Positions 26,801-37,400 of a stretch of 64,000 nt of DNA are shown here, one piece after another. Under the pieces are notes generated by a model. It had not been told where the DNA came from, searched no databases, and worked only from the letters and a program-made list of their open reading frames with translations. The translations under genes and the position numbers were made by a program. The DNA comes from Rhynchonema sp. JSB1_4 (Eukaryota > Nematoda > Chromadorea > Monhysterida > Xyalidae). Each line of letters begins with the position of its first letter. Positions within the stretch are counted from its first letter, which is position 1. The stretch covers positions 1-64,000 of the forward strand of contig JASAMV010005895.1 of assembly GCA_030248065.1 (NCBI GenBank), in the 5' to 3' direction.

Positions 26801-29800
26801 TGTTTGTCCTTCTGCACATTTTTGCAATATTCACCAACATCTGGCGTTCTGTGCTACTGTGGGTGATATTTATGAAACGGTGTAAAGGTCAGTTGGGTGT
26901 AAGGGTCGGTGGAAAGCTCGGTGTGAAAAAGTTCAGTGTAAGCTTCAAACAGTGCACGCTGAGCCAGCAGCAGACGCGCGTTTCTAAACGAAAGGTTAAC
27001 TTTGACAGTCTGCTGTGCAAGTGTAAATCGTCTGTTTGCAATATTGTTTGTTTAGGCTGGTTGCACAAGCGTTTTTAAACGATATTTATAAATTTCGTGA
27101 CCTTTTATGGAGCCGTTTTGAATTCGTGCTGCGATCAGTTAGCGGCATCAATTTTTTTGGTACCGCCGTCAGTGAATGTTCAATTTCTCAATAGCCTCAC
27201 GGCGGAATGTCAGGCAACTTAAAAATATTCCTTTAAAACGTTTCTGCAACCAGCTTAAATGAACTAGATTGCAAACAAACGATCTACATTAGCACAGCAG
27301 ACTGTCAAAGTTGACCATTCGTTTTAGAAACGCGCGTCTGCTGCTTGCTCAGCGTGCAATGTTTCAAGCTTACGCCGAGCTTACACTGAACTTTCTCACA
27401 CCGAGCTTTCGACCGACCTTTACACCCAACTGACCTTTACACCGTTTCAAAAATATCACCCTGTATAATGCAGTTTTGAATGGTGTTGCTTGCGCTTTGA
27501 AATATACCGAACGTGAGATCTACTCACATTTTGTCCGTCTGTGATTTTGACATTTTCGGCTAGCTGCCGTAGCCGCAGTGTGGAATTGGGAATTCTGAGT
27601 TCATTAGGAAACTTCAAACGCTGAAAAACGGACAAGCTCCGTGTGAACTACATAGCGTCAACAACAGTGTCTTTGACTATGTGTAGTCCAACCACGAACT
27701 CATGAGACGACTTATTTTGAAGTTGACTTGAACGGATCCAATAATGTTCCGGTTCCACGTATTTCGGAAATGAAAGAAAGAGAAACGCATGTATTTTTTA
27801 AAAACACGCTCTGCACCTCGGTGCGTAAATTCCCTTTTGACTCCCAAAACATTTGTGTGTTGAACGACGTTGCTGTTCGCGTAAGCACGCAACAAATTGA
27901 GGTCAGCCAGCTGAAATTTGTCATCATCTCTCTCGGCCCAATCTCTTTCTTTCGTTTACAAAAACCCGTGTAACCGGCGCATTTTTTTGAATCAGGCCAA
28001 GCAAGCTTTAAAAAAGTCGTCTCATGAGCTCGTGGCTGGACTATACATGATATAACATTCGAATACCGCAGGGAATTACGCCGCGGTGAACAATTGACCT
28101 CATTTGGGGGTCCCCCAGAGTTGTTCAGCACATGCTTATTGACTGCTGCCAGTTCTCGTTTTTGGTGTTAGTTTTCCTTCCTGGAAAACTTTTCAAAACT
28201 TCTGATCTTATTTGTACACCCTCATGATGGCTCTTTCGCGCTTGATGTGGTATGCAGTCTTGAGCGACAACATCCTGTCTAATCCGCCGAGATGTATCCC
28301 CAGATTCGTTTTGAAATTTTGTGCGGTTTGAAAAAAGTTGACGTTTCATTACGACAGCGAAGTCAGAAGCTGCATTTTGACAGCGTGCCTTATCTACGGA
28401 GCAGTGTCCCGAGACCGAGTTAATGTCAATCATGCTTTTTTGTTGAAATGACCAGTTTTCCAATTTTAAAGTGCATGTTTGAACGAATGAACGAACTCCG
28501 ACTTGCGACAATAGTACATACATCCCACCCAATTTGGATCATTCCTTACTAGGGAAAACATCTTCATCAATCCAGTTTTTTTCTAAAAAAAGCCCGTTGA
28601 TGACCCAATTCAAGTTCTGACTCATTTGACATGAAAGATGGTTTTTGTCAGGTTCATTGTCAGCTTCGGTTGAATCAAGTGTCATCAGTTTTCTTTCAAA
28701 CACCGCGAGTGCTACTCAAATCGTGGGTGGGTTGGGTTCGGTGCCGTCAAAAATGTCCGCCGTGACGTTGTCAGAAAAATAGTCACATCGCGTTTTTATT
28801 GCTCCGGCGAGCCATTCCGTTGGGGTGGAAACATTAAGCCGTTCTTGGGTAGCGCCAAGCACGTACAATGTATGTGCAACGTCCTTGCGATCTTGGTTCC
28901 AAATAAGACTGTTTTTTTTGCTTTGTTATTGCGCAAGAAGTTGGAGCTCATAGGTGTAGTCTATGAGGTGCAGTCCACTCGGTGTATAGTGACTTCATTC
29001 CTGGTTAGATTTGTTACCAAATCATTCATAATATCCAAGCTTTCGGGTTACTATATTATATACACAAAGAAGCATGACTGTGAACTGTAGACCGGAAAGT
29101 GAGTGCAGCCTGTTGCGTGCGCGGTGCGCTATTGTGCTCGACTCTCGATGCCAAAACTGCCCGTCCTTTGCTTCTAACTTTCTGTCTTTCATACAGTTTG
29201 CCCATTGGGTATTATTTGTCAAAGCCGATGGAGGTCATGTTTTCCTATGCGCTTCACCACAAAGTAGAAGTAGCTATACTATAACTGTGTATAAGCTGCA
29301 ATCTGGGATTTGTCTTCTCTCGCTTTCTTGACAACCATGTTTTCTCGGGTTGTTTTGTCTTCGAGACTTTATTGCATTGAAGCGATTTTAATCGGAAACC
29401 CGTCACAATAGGAACATTTATAGATGCAGAAATAGCCCCTCCCGAACAAACAACCTCTTAAAATTGGAATCCAATTTTGCTTCTGTTGCAGCTGGTTTAC
29501 CAAAGTATCGGATCGGGTCGGCGAACTACGACAACGGGACGGGACAAGCGGGTGAGTGATGAACATTTAGACAACAGCAACCTCTGCGAGCAGTACGCGG
29601 ACTTCCGAACGTCATCTTGACCTTTGTGAAGTTGTTAGGGGATTTTTTGGTCTGCTGATGACACTCATTTTGACCAGCAAATATGTTATTTCTTGACAAT
29701 GGAATTAGAATCATGTCAAGTTATAACTGTTGCCAGAAAAATACCGCCAAGAGCAAAGGTCACGTCCACATGACAGAAGCGGGCCGACCACCGATCGATT

Positions 29801-32800
29801 CTGTTCTTTAGTGTCAGCGTAATCTATCACATTGACATCGAAACTGTCGAATTTCGCGCACGCGCTTTCCGATAATTTTCAGCGATCCCTACAACCTGAT
29901 TCGTCTGCCGGGTGGACCAGCGCCGTCGGAGAACGACAACGAACCACACGTCAAGATCAGCACGCAGGAATCGCTCGTCAATCCGACTGATCTCAAAGTT
30001 GCACAGCCAAAGGTCGAAATTTCAGCTATTCTTTTTGTTTTCTCACCGTTACCATGCATAGCTAGGCCTGTGTGAAAAACTTTTGGGCGAAATTTCTGGC
30101 ATAAAACGTCGAATAGTACCGAAAATAAAACAGTGTACCAAGGCGGAAGGATCACTAAGCTTAATATCGACCAAATATTTTTGAATGTCCGTCAGGCCCA
30201 CTTTTTTTAAAAACAAATGTTTCCTGTGCATCCCAGGTCTTATCCGCATGCGAGTCAGTGGCCAGTTTTACACCAATGGAGCGTCTAAATCGTATCGACC
30301 ACCAACTGGCCCAGCTATTCATCGACAAACAACGCACCCTGGTTGAGTACGTCAAATCCATTGAACCATCACACAGTGAAACGTCAGCCGGACAGGACAG
30401 GGACCGAACGGCCCACAACAATAATTCGCGAAAGGAGAAAATTCTGGAAGATCTCAATAAATTGACGGACGATCTTGCCGTGTTGGAGTTGGGCCAACTG
30501 AAACAGCATACAAGCAAGAAGGATGTGGTCATGGCTGCAACGGTGCAGACGAACAGGCTGTTGGAAGCGATTTACGATGGTTGGTGATGTTTCATAGCAT
30601 AGAACTAGCTCATGCGTCTTGCTGCGATCACGTGACCATCTGGTGCATTCGCGCTGACGATGACCTGGTGCACCACCCTGTCGATCTGCTGCTATAGCAG
30701 GTCGAACTAAATCACATCAAAGAGTTCACTGCTCAACACGATTCACTGGTTTGTTGTTTTGGACAGGTTGAGCATAAACTTTGGATCTTTTATAGGCCTG
30801 GTAAGAAAAGTAACAATGTTTTGTGGATAGGGTAGGGTGCATCCCATCACTTGCGGATTCAGGGGGCACAGGGGCCTAGGCCCCCTTTTGGTCAAAGTTG
30901 CCACTGAAGGGGTCCACCATATCTCGGAGAAAAGAAGGAAAAGCCCCTCGCAGGATATTCACTCCAGTACGCTTCAAAGGTCCAAAACTCGCGCGCTTCG
31001 CACCCATTTCTATGGAATTGGTTGTCGCGCGTGTAAGGGCGGACTTAGGTTGAACACGGAACACAACACGGAACACGGAAACGTGATTTTCAAATTTTGT
31101 CACGGAACACGGAAATCCATGAAACTGGTTTGTATGTAAGTTATTTCCGTGTTCCGTGTTCAACCTAAGTCCGCCCTAAAAAGTGCAACACTTTCGCGCG
31201 CCGCGCTCTCATGCTCATATTGGCGCGGGTATTTGGCGTAAAAAGGCCCAATTATAGATAAGCACTGGATAAAAACGTTTTTTGAGGAATCAAACATCCA
31301 CTAGATAAAAATAACTTCTGTGAGTTTGCCCTCCCCCCTTTGATCGAAAGGTGATTCCGCCACTGCAGCCTATTCATTATCAGTGACATGAGAAGTACAG
31401 GTTGAAACTGGCAAACACTTCCAAATGTTGTATTTTTCTATCATACTCCAACAACAACTCTTTCATCTATTTTTTCTACTACATTCCCATGACAGGCATG
31501 CAATCGCAACAAGAGCGTCTGGCAGCCCAACAACAACAACAGCAGAACTCCCTGTCTGAGCCCGACAGCAACAACCCAGACGACAATTCCGGTTCTGAGC
31601 CCGTAATCGCAGTGGTGCCGTGCACGGTGCTGACAAGTATCGCTATGCCACTAACCAAACACGTCAAGGCGATGCTCTACGGGGTGCAACAGTTGGAACA
31701 GGAATTGCAGACCACCAAAGCGGAGCTGCAACGGTACAAGGTATGTGCAGCATTGGGTTCGTTGTAGTGACACCAAACTGGTAGCGCTTTCATGCTATGA
31801 TGCAGCCGAAAGTTCTCGAGCTGGAAAGTACCTTGATTTTCAAGGAAAAGCAATTTTTTTGCCCAAGTCTGGTCAAAAATTTTTCGACCAATTTTACCTT
31901 GTCGAGATATGGTATGTATACGTTAACACGAAGTTTGATTTTCACGGTCGACAACCCTGCCAAATTTGGTAAGATGATGTGGGCCAAATCGGAATGGTTG
32001 CAAGTCGCTAGAAAATGGTTGAAACACGTTTATTTTGCCTAATGATACACAGAATCACTCTGTTTAGTCATTCTTTCTTCCTAAAACGCATCTAGCACGT
32101 TTTGGGCATCTGCGTTTTTAAAAAAACGTTTTTAAACAAAAACGAATTGTTGATAAAATACGTTTTTTGCCCAACCCTGATCACCATATGCCTAGTTTAA
32201 GCTAACATCCCTGATCTGTCAAGGACATGTACGAAACGTGTCGTCGCGTGTCGGTGTCGGCCGGGTCGAGTCTGCAGGTTGTCAGCGACACCCAATCACG
32301 CAGCAATCGGGCATCCAGTGAAACATTGACTGCTATGTCACCCATGCCTGGACAGTACGGGGGCGTGCTTGGTTAGGGGAGGGGTGTTTTTGTTCGTTCT
32401 CGCCGTTTTATATTGACTTGGTATCAAACAGGGCAATTGTATGGGATCGTCAAGTAATACATGAACAACTGATGCCATACTGCATAATTTTGATCAGCGT
32501 CTGAAACTGAAGAGTGTATCGAGTACTACTGTTGCTGCAATGCCACAAATTTCGACCAGCTTTGCAATTGCTTTCCCAGGTGGCTCAAAAAATTTTGTTT
32601 GCTAGTTGAATTTAGTGGCGTCGTGCTACAGTATCCCGCCCAACCATATGCAAAAGCCTTCAGCCGATCTCGACATCCCGTCAGTGCCGCCACCTCTGCC
32701 ATCGAGTCTTCCGCCTGATGACGACGACGTGATCCATCAGCACCCTTCGACCGCCAAGGGACGGACCTCCGAGGGTGGGTCCCCTCGACCGACAAGGTTG

Positions 32801-33445
32801 CCGATTGACAACGCCAACGAGCAGGACGGGCCCCTGGTGAGCACAAGACCGGTCACACCGCCATCCAGTCCGTGCAGTACTCCACCAGGAAGTGATGATC
32901 AGCGGAAACAGAAACGATTGCAGGTTTGTTTTGTGCAGGGGCTTATTGTTGGGATCACTTCCAAATTGGGAAGCAGGGCTGGGCGCAAATCCTGCTCTTT
33001 CGATAGCACAAATTTTAGCTGTTCGTGGTTGCGTGGCCATCTATGGTGCATTCGCTTTGACGATGACCTGGCGCACCTCCCATTTGTGAGAGCTGGTCAC
33101 ATTGAGTCACAAAGACCATGCAATTTTGCTAAATGCACATTACATAGAGTGTTCCCTAAGTCTTTGATATTGACTATGAGAATTCCTGCATGTTTTCAGA
33201 AACGCCAACGGAACTCGGGCCTGGCAGGTGAAAAGTCGTCAAAATCGGTCTCCGAATCATCTGATGTTCAGCAAAACCGGCCCAAGTCGCCGAAACCCGC
33301 CGGTGCATCCGGTGCTTCGACGACGTCATCAATCAGCAGCAGCAAAAAAGTAGACGCGGCGATTAAAAAGTCGGAAACAACGCTGAAACCAACTCGCTCG
33401 GGTTTGCAGAAGAGCATGCAGAAAGCCAAAACACCGACAAAGTAA
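4777..33445 (+). CDS. rhgf-1: PDZ-RGS-C1-DH-PH Rho guanine nucleotide exchange factor, 39 exons
   Basis: Predicted to couple G-alpha-12/13 signalling to RhoA: the RGS-like domain binds the G-alpha subunit and DH-PH exchanges GDP for GTP on Rho at the cell cortex. Exon starts: 4777, 9910, 11179, 11623, 11810, 12241, 12578, 13853, 17852, 18211, 18706, 19123, 19421, 19658, 19822, 20795, 21232, 21411, 21603, 21980, 22362, 22725, 23034, 23388, 23925, 24098, 24395, 25188, 25334, 25832, 26309, 26672, 29492, 29883, 30237, 31496, 32224, 32616, 33200. All phases match and the sum is 2003 codons plus stop. Domains by residue: PDZ about 199-277 (GFGLTLTG loop); coiled coil 404-475; RGS-like about 600-790; C1 about 852-900 with perfect spacing H-x12-C-x2-C-x13-C-x2-C-x4-H-x2-C-x7-C across an exon junction; DH about 1125-1375 (MHRLVKYPLLLE); PH about 1405-1530; then a long low-complexity tail with coiled coils. 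An in-frame TAA just upstream supports the ATG. C1 retention matches protostome orthologues, not vertebrate ARHGEF11/12. Least certain: exons 1-2 and the donor at 10035. Confidence 0.9.
5201..9909. other. intron 1 of the RhoGEF gene
   Basis: This 4.7-kb intron is inferred from the donor GG/gtaaga at 5200 and the acceptor ttacag at 9909, both in phase 1. It contains CA- and TG-rich tracts but no exon or RNA gene that I can support. A short exon could be hidden here. Confidence 0.5.
10389..10701. mobile_element. 313-bp foldback element in RhoGEF intron 2
   Basis: Arms of about 110 bp are reverse complements. The left arm begins TATAGTCTGTTGATTATATT at 10389 and the right arm ends with its complement at 10701. 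The arms include a GCCCCATTCAGCGATGTTTG block. No transposase is present. Confidence 0.8.
10808..11081. mobile_element. Tc1/mariner-like MITE
   Basis: Terminal inverted repeats TTGGTCGCACAATGAC are flanked by TA on both sides (10806-10807 and 11082-11083), the target duplication of Tc1/mariner elements. It lies in RhoGEF intron 2 just upstream of the PDZ exon. It has no coding capacity. Full-length relatives are at 51694 and 62697. Confidence 0.8.
12840..13310. repeat. low-complexity tract, C-rich then nearly G-free A/C-rich
   Basis: About 12890-12970 is C-rich with long C runs. About 13041-13305 is almost devoid of G on the plus strand and consists of A, C and T with A runs. It lies in the intron between the RhoGEF exons at 12578 and 13853. 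It may be a genuine strand-asymmetric repeat or a low-quality assembly stretch. Confidence 0.7.
14818..14872. repeat. poly-A run of about 55
   Basis: Uninterrupted A homopolymer in a RhoGEF intron. It may be the tail of a retroposed sequence on the plus strand, but no retroposon body is recognisable upstream. Homopolymer length may also be an assembly artefact. Confidence 0.8.
20143..20576. mobile_element. 434-bp foldback MITE with perfect 8-bp target duplication
   Basis: Ends are TATACTGGCGGA and its complement. The flanks are GCCCGTAC at 20135-20142 and again at 20577-20584, a perfect 8-bp duplication of the kind made by hAT-type transposases. Both arms contain reiterated AAAAACCG words. 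It sits in the RhoGEF intron between the exons at 19822 and 20795. Confidence 0.85.
24362..24388. repeat. short dispersed palindromic repeat at a splice acceptor
   Basis: This is one copy of a roughly 33-bp family of the form GGTGCATTCGC - GACGATGACCTGGTGCACC. Other copies lie at 17774-17806, 26198-26232, 30642-30674, 33045-33077, 40411-40442 and 43114-43146, with weaker ones near 16366 and 16600. Here it forms the 3' end of the intron before the DH exon at 24395. Confidence 0.65.
26861..27461. mobile_element. 601-bp GGG-tipped foldback element with 3-bp target duplication
   Basis: Ends are GGGTGATATT and its complement, flanked by TGT on both sides. The arms carry reiterated GGTGTAAAGGTC words and an inner inverted block containing GAAAGGTTAACTTTGACAG. 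It shares its tips with the smaller elements at 45833 and 49993 and an inner block with 39524. A 3-bp duplication with GGG tips fits the PIF/Harbinger class, by inference. Confidence 0.8.
27684..28043. mobile_element. 360-bp inverted-repeat element in a RhoGEF intron
   Basis: The left end TAGTCCAACCACGAACTCAT and the right end are near-perfect reverse complements for about 35 bp, including TCATGAGACGACTT. The interior is not palindromic. No target duplication was confidently identified. Confidence 0.65.
31037..31176. mobile_element. 140-bp GGG-tipped MITE, TAA target duplication
   Basis: Ends are GGGCGGACTTAGGTTGAACA and its complement, flanked by TAA (31034-31036 and 31177-31179). The arms are built of repeated ACACGGA words, leaving a small central loop. 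It lies in the RhoGEF intron between 30579 and 31496. Confidence 0.85.
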
Positions 33446-34256
33446 AGGCATTTTGGTCAAAAGACAGCATTTGGAGTTACTGAGCAATATTTTCAAAGAG
33501 TGCACATATTGTAATTATTGTGAATTTGGCTAAAAGTGAGTCTGATACACATTCCACCTGAGAATTCTGGTCTCAAATTGAGATCACAACATCATGAAAA
33601 AGTTTTTTTCATAAAGTTTGCTTTTGGTTGAACGGTTTACACAACGGATGTATTAATTGCTGTATTTATGTAAATTTATTGTTATGTCGTGTGGTAGCGT
33701 TCATTTTTCTGCTCATGCTGAGTGCATATTTTATCGAGTTTGTTATTTTGACTGCTTTTTGCTTATACTTTACATACAATTCATAATGTCGCTTTACACA
33801 AGTTTTTTCAGGCCCAGCCTAAGCTTATATTTTGTGAACTTTTAAAATGTTTTTTGTTTGGTTTTTGTTGATAATACTGTGACCATTCAGGAAAGTGACA
33901 GATTTTGTTTCACCTTTTCGTCTAAAAAAATTGCCCAATCAAGAATGCTTTTCGGACAATTGTTCAGATTCACAAAACTATTTTTCGCATTTTTGAGGCG
34001 CATTTCTATATAATTGTTTGTGTTCATGTTGCCATAGCGAGAAAGACCAGTATGCTTCAAGTTGTCCAAAGTTTGTGATGTTTCGTTAGTTCTGCTTGTT
34101 TTCTGCGATTTAGACATTCTGGCAGATTAAGACTTAAATCAAAATGTGTTTGATATTAAGAACGCTTTCAATATTGTCACAGTGTTTGTGAACAACAAAA
34201 CACAAACCATGTTTTCTTCTGTGTATCATTTGTATCATGTTATCCGGTCACAAAGA

Positions 34257-34262
34257 ATAAAG
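34257..34262 (+). terminator. rhgf-1: candidate poly(A) signal for the RhoGEF gene
   Basis: AATAAA lies about 810 nt after the stop codon at 33445 and before the convergent mucin-like gene ends at 34488. It is the best-placed signal, but this is not proof of use. Confidence 0.45.
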
Positions 34263-34487
34263 TTTTCAAGGCGAAAATCGTAGAAGTGCTTTGTCATCGT
34301 CAATCAAAGCAGCAAACCAGTATACTACCCGGCTATGAACATTTTGTCCATTTTTTCATAGTTTCACTCAAGGTTACCCGAGACCATACATCACAATAAA
34401 TTCAACTGACATGGTAACGATTGCAGCAATATAATAGAGGCATTAGTTATCAGGAAAGTTATTTTACTGCGTTAAATTTTTTTCAAA

Positions 34488-37400
34488 TTACATGGGTTTC
34501 GTTTTGTCAAGCTTGTTTCCGGCTCCCTTTTTGTCTTTGTCATCCAATGGCTTGACATCTGACGGTAAAATTAATGTTGCTATTGACTGCAATGGCGCAT
34601 GTTTACAGTGTGTGCTAGCTCGAGGCAGGGTGGGCTGAGTGTCAAAGGAATTTTACAAGACGGTGTATAATCACATCCGATTTGCTTTGATTTGATTTTC
34701 CGAAAAATGTCACAAAGAGCATTTGTGTAAATGTAGTCACAAAGCTGTTCATTAGCTGACACGAATTGGTTGTGCTTCATCGGGAATCTCAAACTTCTTG
34801 ACAAAAAATCAACCCAACAAACAAGCGTCGCACCTGAGAACAGCCCGCTGACTTGCTCATCTTTGGTGCCACTCGGGCTCGGGTCCTCGCTCTCTGACGG
34901 TGACGGGGGCACTGGGTCGGTCTGCGGCGAGAAATGCGACGGGTCGAGTCTCTTCAGATATTCCATGCCTTCTGCGATGTCCAAACGCACTGATTCCTCC
35001 TTGTTTGGCTGCAATGCGCAGTTCAACAAGTCTGACACTTCTGTGTGAGCGCCCGTGTCAGAAGGAAAAAATTATGCGTTCAGTTCTTGGACTGTTTAAA
35101 TTTGGGCCCGACACATTGGCGCGCCCAAAAGCTGACTTGAGAACGACAGAATTACTCGGGCCTTAGTAAGTCGGACCCACATTCCTAGGACCAAAAGGTC
35201 AGGCCCAAATGTCTAGGTGTAAGATGAAAGTCCACGGACTACCTGCGCTGTCATGGGCGCTTCTGATGCCAGATGACGTTTCGGCTGATCGGTCCTCTTC
35301 TCCACACCGAGATGTGCCAGTCGTTTTTGCTTGTTTTTCATCCATTGTGGCGCCTGTGACATCGGTATCGCGTCTTCAAGCGTGCTATGTTTCTACAATT
35401 GGAATGGTTATTTTTGTCAAAATTTAGAAAAATTCGAAGAAAAACTTGGACAGTTTTTTTTACCTCCATGGTGATTTTGACGTCGGTCGTTGGTTGTGGT
35501 TGATAATAGGGTTTGTCATCTGACTTTTTCGGTTTCGGCATTTGTTCAGGACGATCTTTGGGTTTGGCGATGTGTTTCCTTGGCGGTTTCAGTGGTGAAA
35601 TAATGTTGAATGGCCTGGCCGTTTCAGATTTCTCTTCTGCCGTTTTGTCCTGTTCCATTTGTTCTTTCTTCAATTCTGCTTCGCGATCTTTGCCTTTCTT
35701 TGGTTTCTGTTAATACTAGTACTTATTGCTTAATTGTTTGATTGATATGATAACTGATCGTTTGATTAACTGGTAATTTAATAATCAATTTAATTGATCA
35801 ACTGGTTATTTGTTTGATTGATGAACACCAACATTCGATCTGTCCATTTCCTTTGTTGCGAGCGCCTCTTTGTGCATGCGCGCCGCCCGTGCATTATCAA
35901 AGACACTGTCTTTGTCCTCCTTTGCGTGCGCACGACAACAACAACACGCAAGGAACGCGCACACGCAACACACCAGCATCGAGAACAACGCCGATAGCAG
36001 AATGGTCAGGAAAATGCGGCACGTTGGGCTGCATTCGAACAGACCGAGGAACGTGCCTGAGGATGTGTGTTTCAATGCTACTGATTAATGCTGACTATAG
36101 GCCCGTCCCCTGATAAATTAAACTGGGGTTAGTTCGATAGTACTGCCGAGTAACTCCCAATCTTTTGGGAAATTTTCATTAAGTGCCCCGATAAATGGTG
36201 AACTAGAAGTAAATGTACGTGGGTCCAATGTTTGTCACATAACTGATACAACTTTGATACAAAGCCAAATGCTGGGCACGATAACGGCTGTTCGATTCGA
36301 TTCCCTATCGATGATGGTATTTTTTATGTATTTTTTCTAATCGTTAAACCTCTCCTACCTTCCGTGCTTCCTTTTGTGGTTGCATCTGTTGACTCAGTAG
36401 TTGAAGACATCTCTGTAGTCAGAGTGTTGCCGCCGGCTGAACTTTTGGTGTCTGTAACGAATGCAAATGTCTGTTCGGAAATTAGTTCATTGTCGTAGAA
36501 TCAAAGATTGAAAACGACTATGTAAGTGAGTGACAAAACATAACCATCTTCTCCACTTGTTGTCATCTTGGGACTAACAGGGATTGGGTTTGTCGACTTT
36601 GTTTGAATGGTTGAGCCTGACAATTGATATTTAGCAGTTTTTCTCATGTCACATCTTGTTTTGGACGTCCTGTACCTGTGCTTTCGCTCGTCTGAATAGG
36701 ACTCGACTCGGATGTTGCTGCAGAGCTTTCAACAATGGTAGATGTCGTTGTCACCGTGGTGTCCTCAGATGTGGCAGTTGGCATTGGTGTGCTTGACTCT
36801 GTTTCCAGTGGAAATTAGTGATTGTCTCTTGACAGAAGATCAAACTGTTTGATTCTGGTGGCCCTGGGAATACTCACTCTCAATTGTGGTCGTTTGTGTA
36901 GGGCTGGGAGATTCGGTTTCTTTCTCTGTAGTGGTTTGTCCTGGGGGAAAAGATATGTTTAGTATTGTTGTTCACTTGAAGACCGATGAATCGCAAGTAT
37001 TATAACTTTTATCGGGATTATCCGTTGTTGATGTTGATGGCTCTGTCTTGTCGGAAGTGGTGCCTGATGGAAAGAAAATTTTAACTTGACGTTTCGCAAG
37101 AAGTTATCAAAACTTCGATCTATGTATAGCTGACGTTCAGTGGTGGCCTCTGTTGTTGACGGTGTTGATTGGTTATTAATTGGTGGAGCTGGCGGGTGAG
37201 ATACAACCGAAGCGTTGGTGATAACTAAATATGATATCAGTAACGGCATTCATCTAGTAGCTTTGTTTGAAGCTAGTTTTAAGAAAGATCATGTTGTGAC
37301 GACAAGAAAGTCAAACTCGCCCTCATTGCTTGTAGTAATAAACGAAGTCGACTCTTCTGTGGAGACAACTGTGACGTTTGCTGTCGGCGACGCAGAAGTA

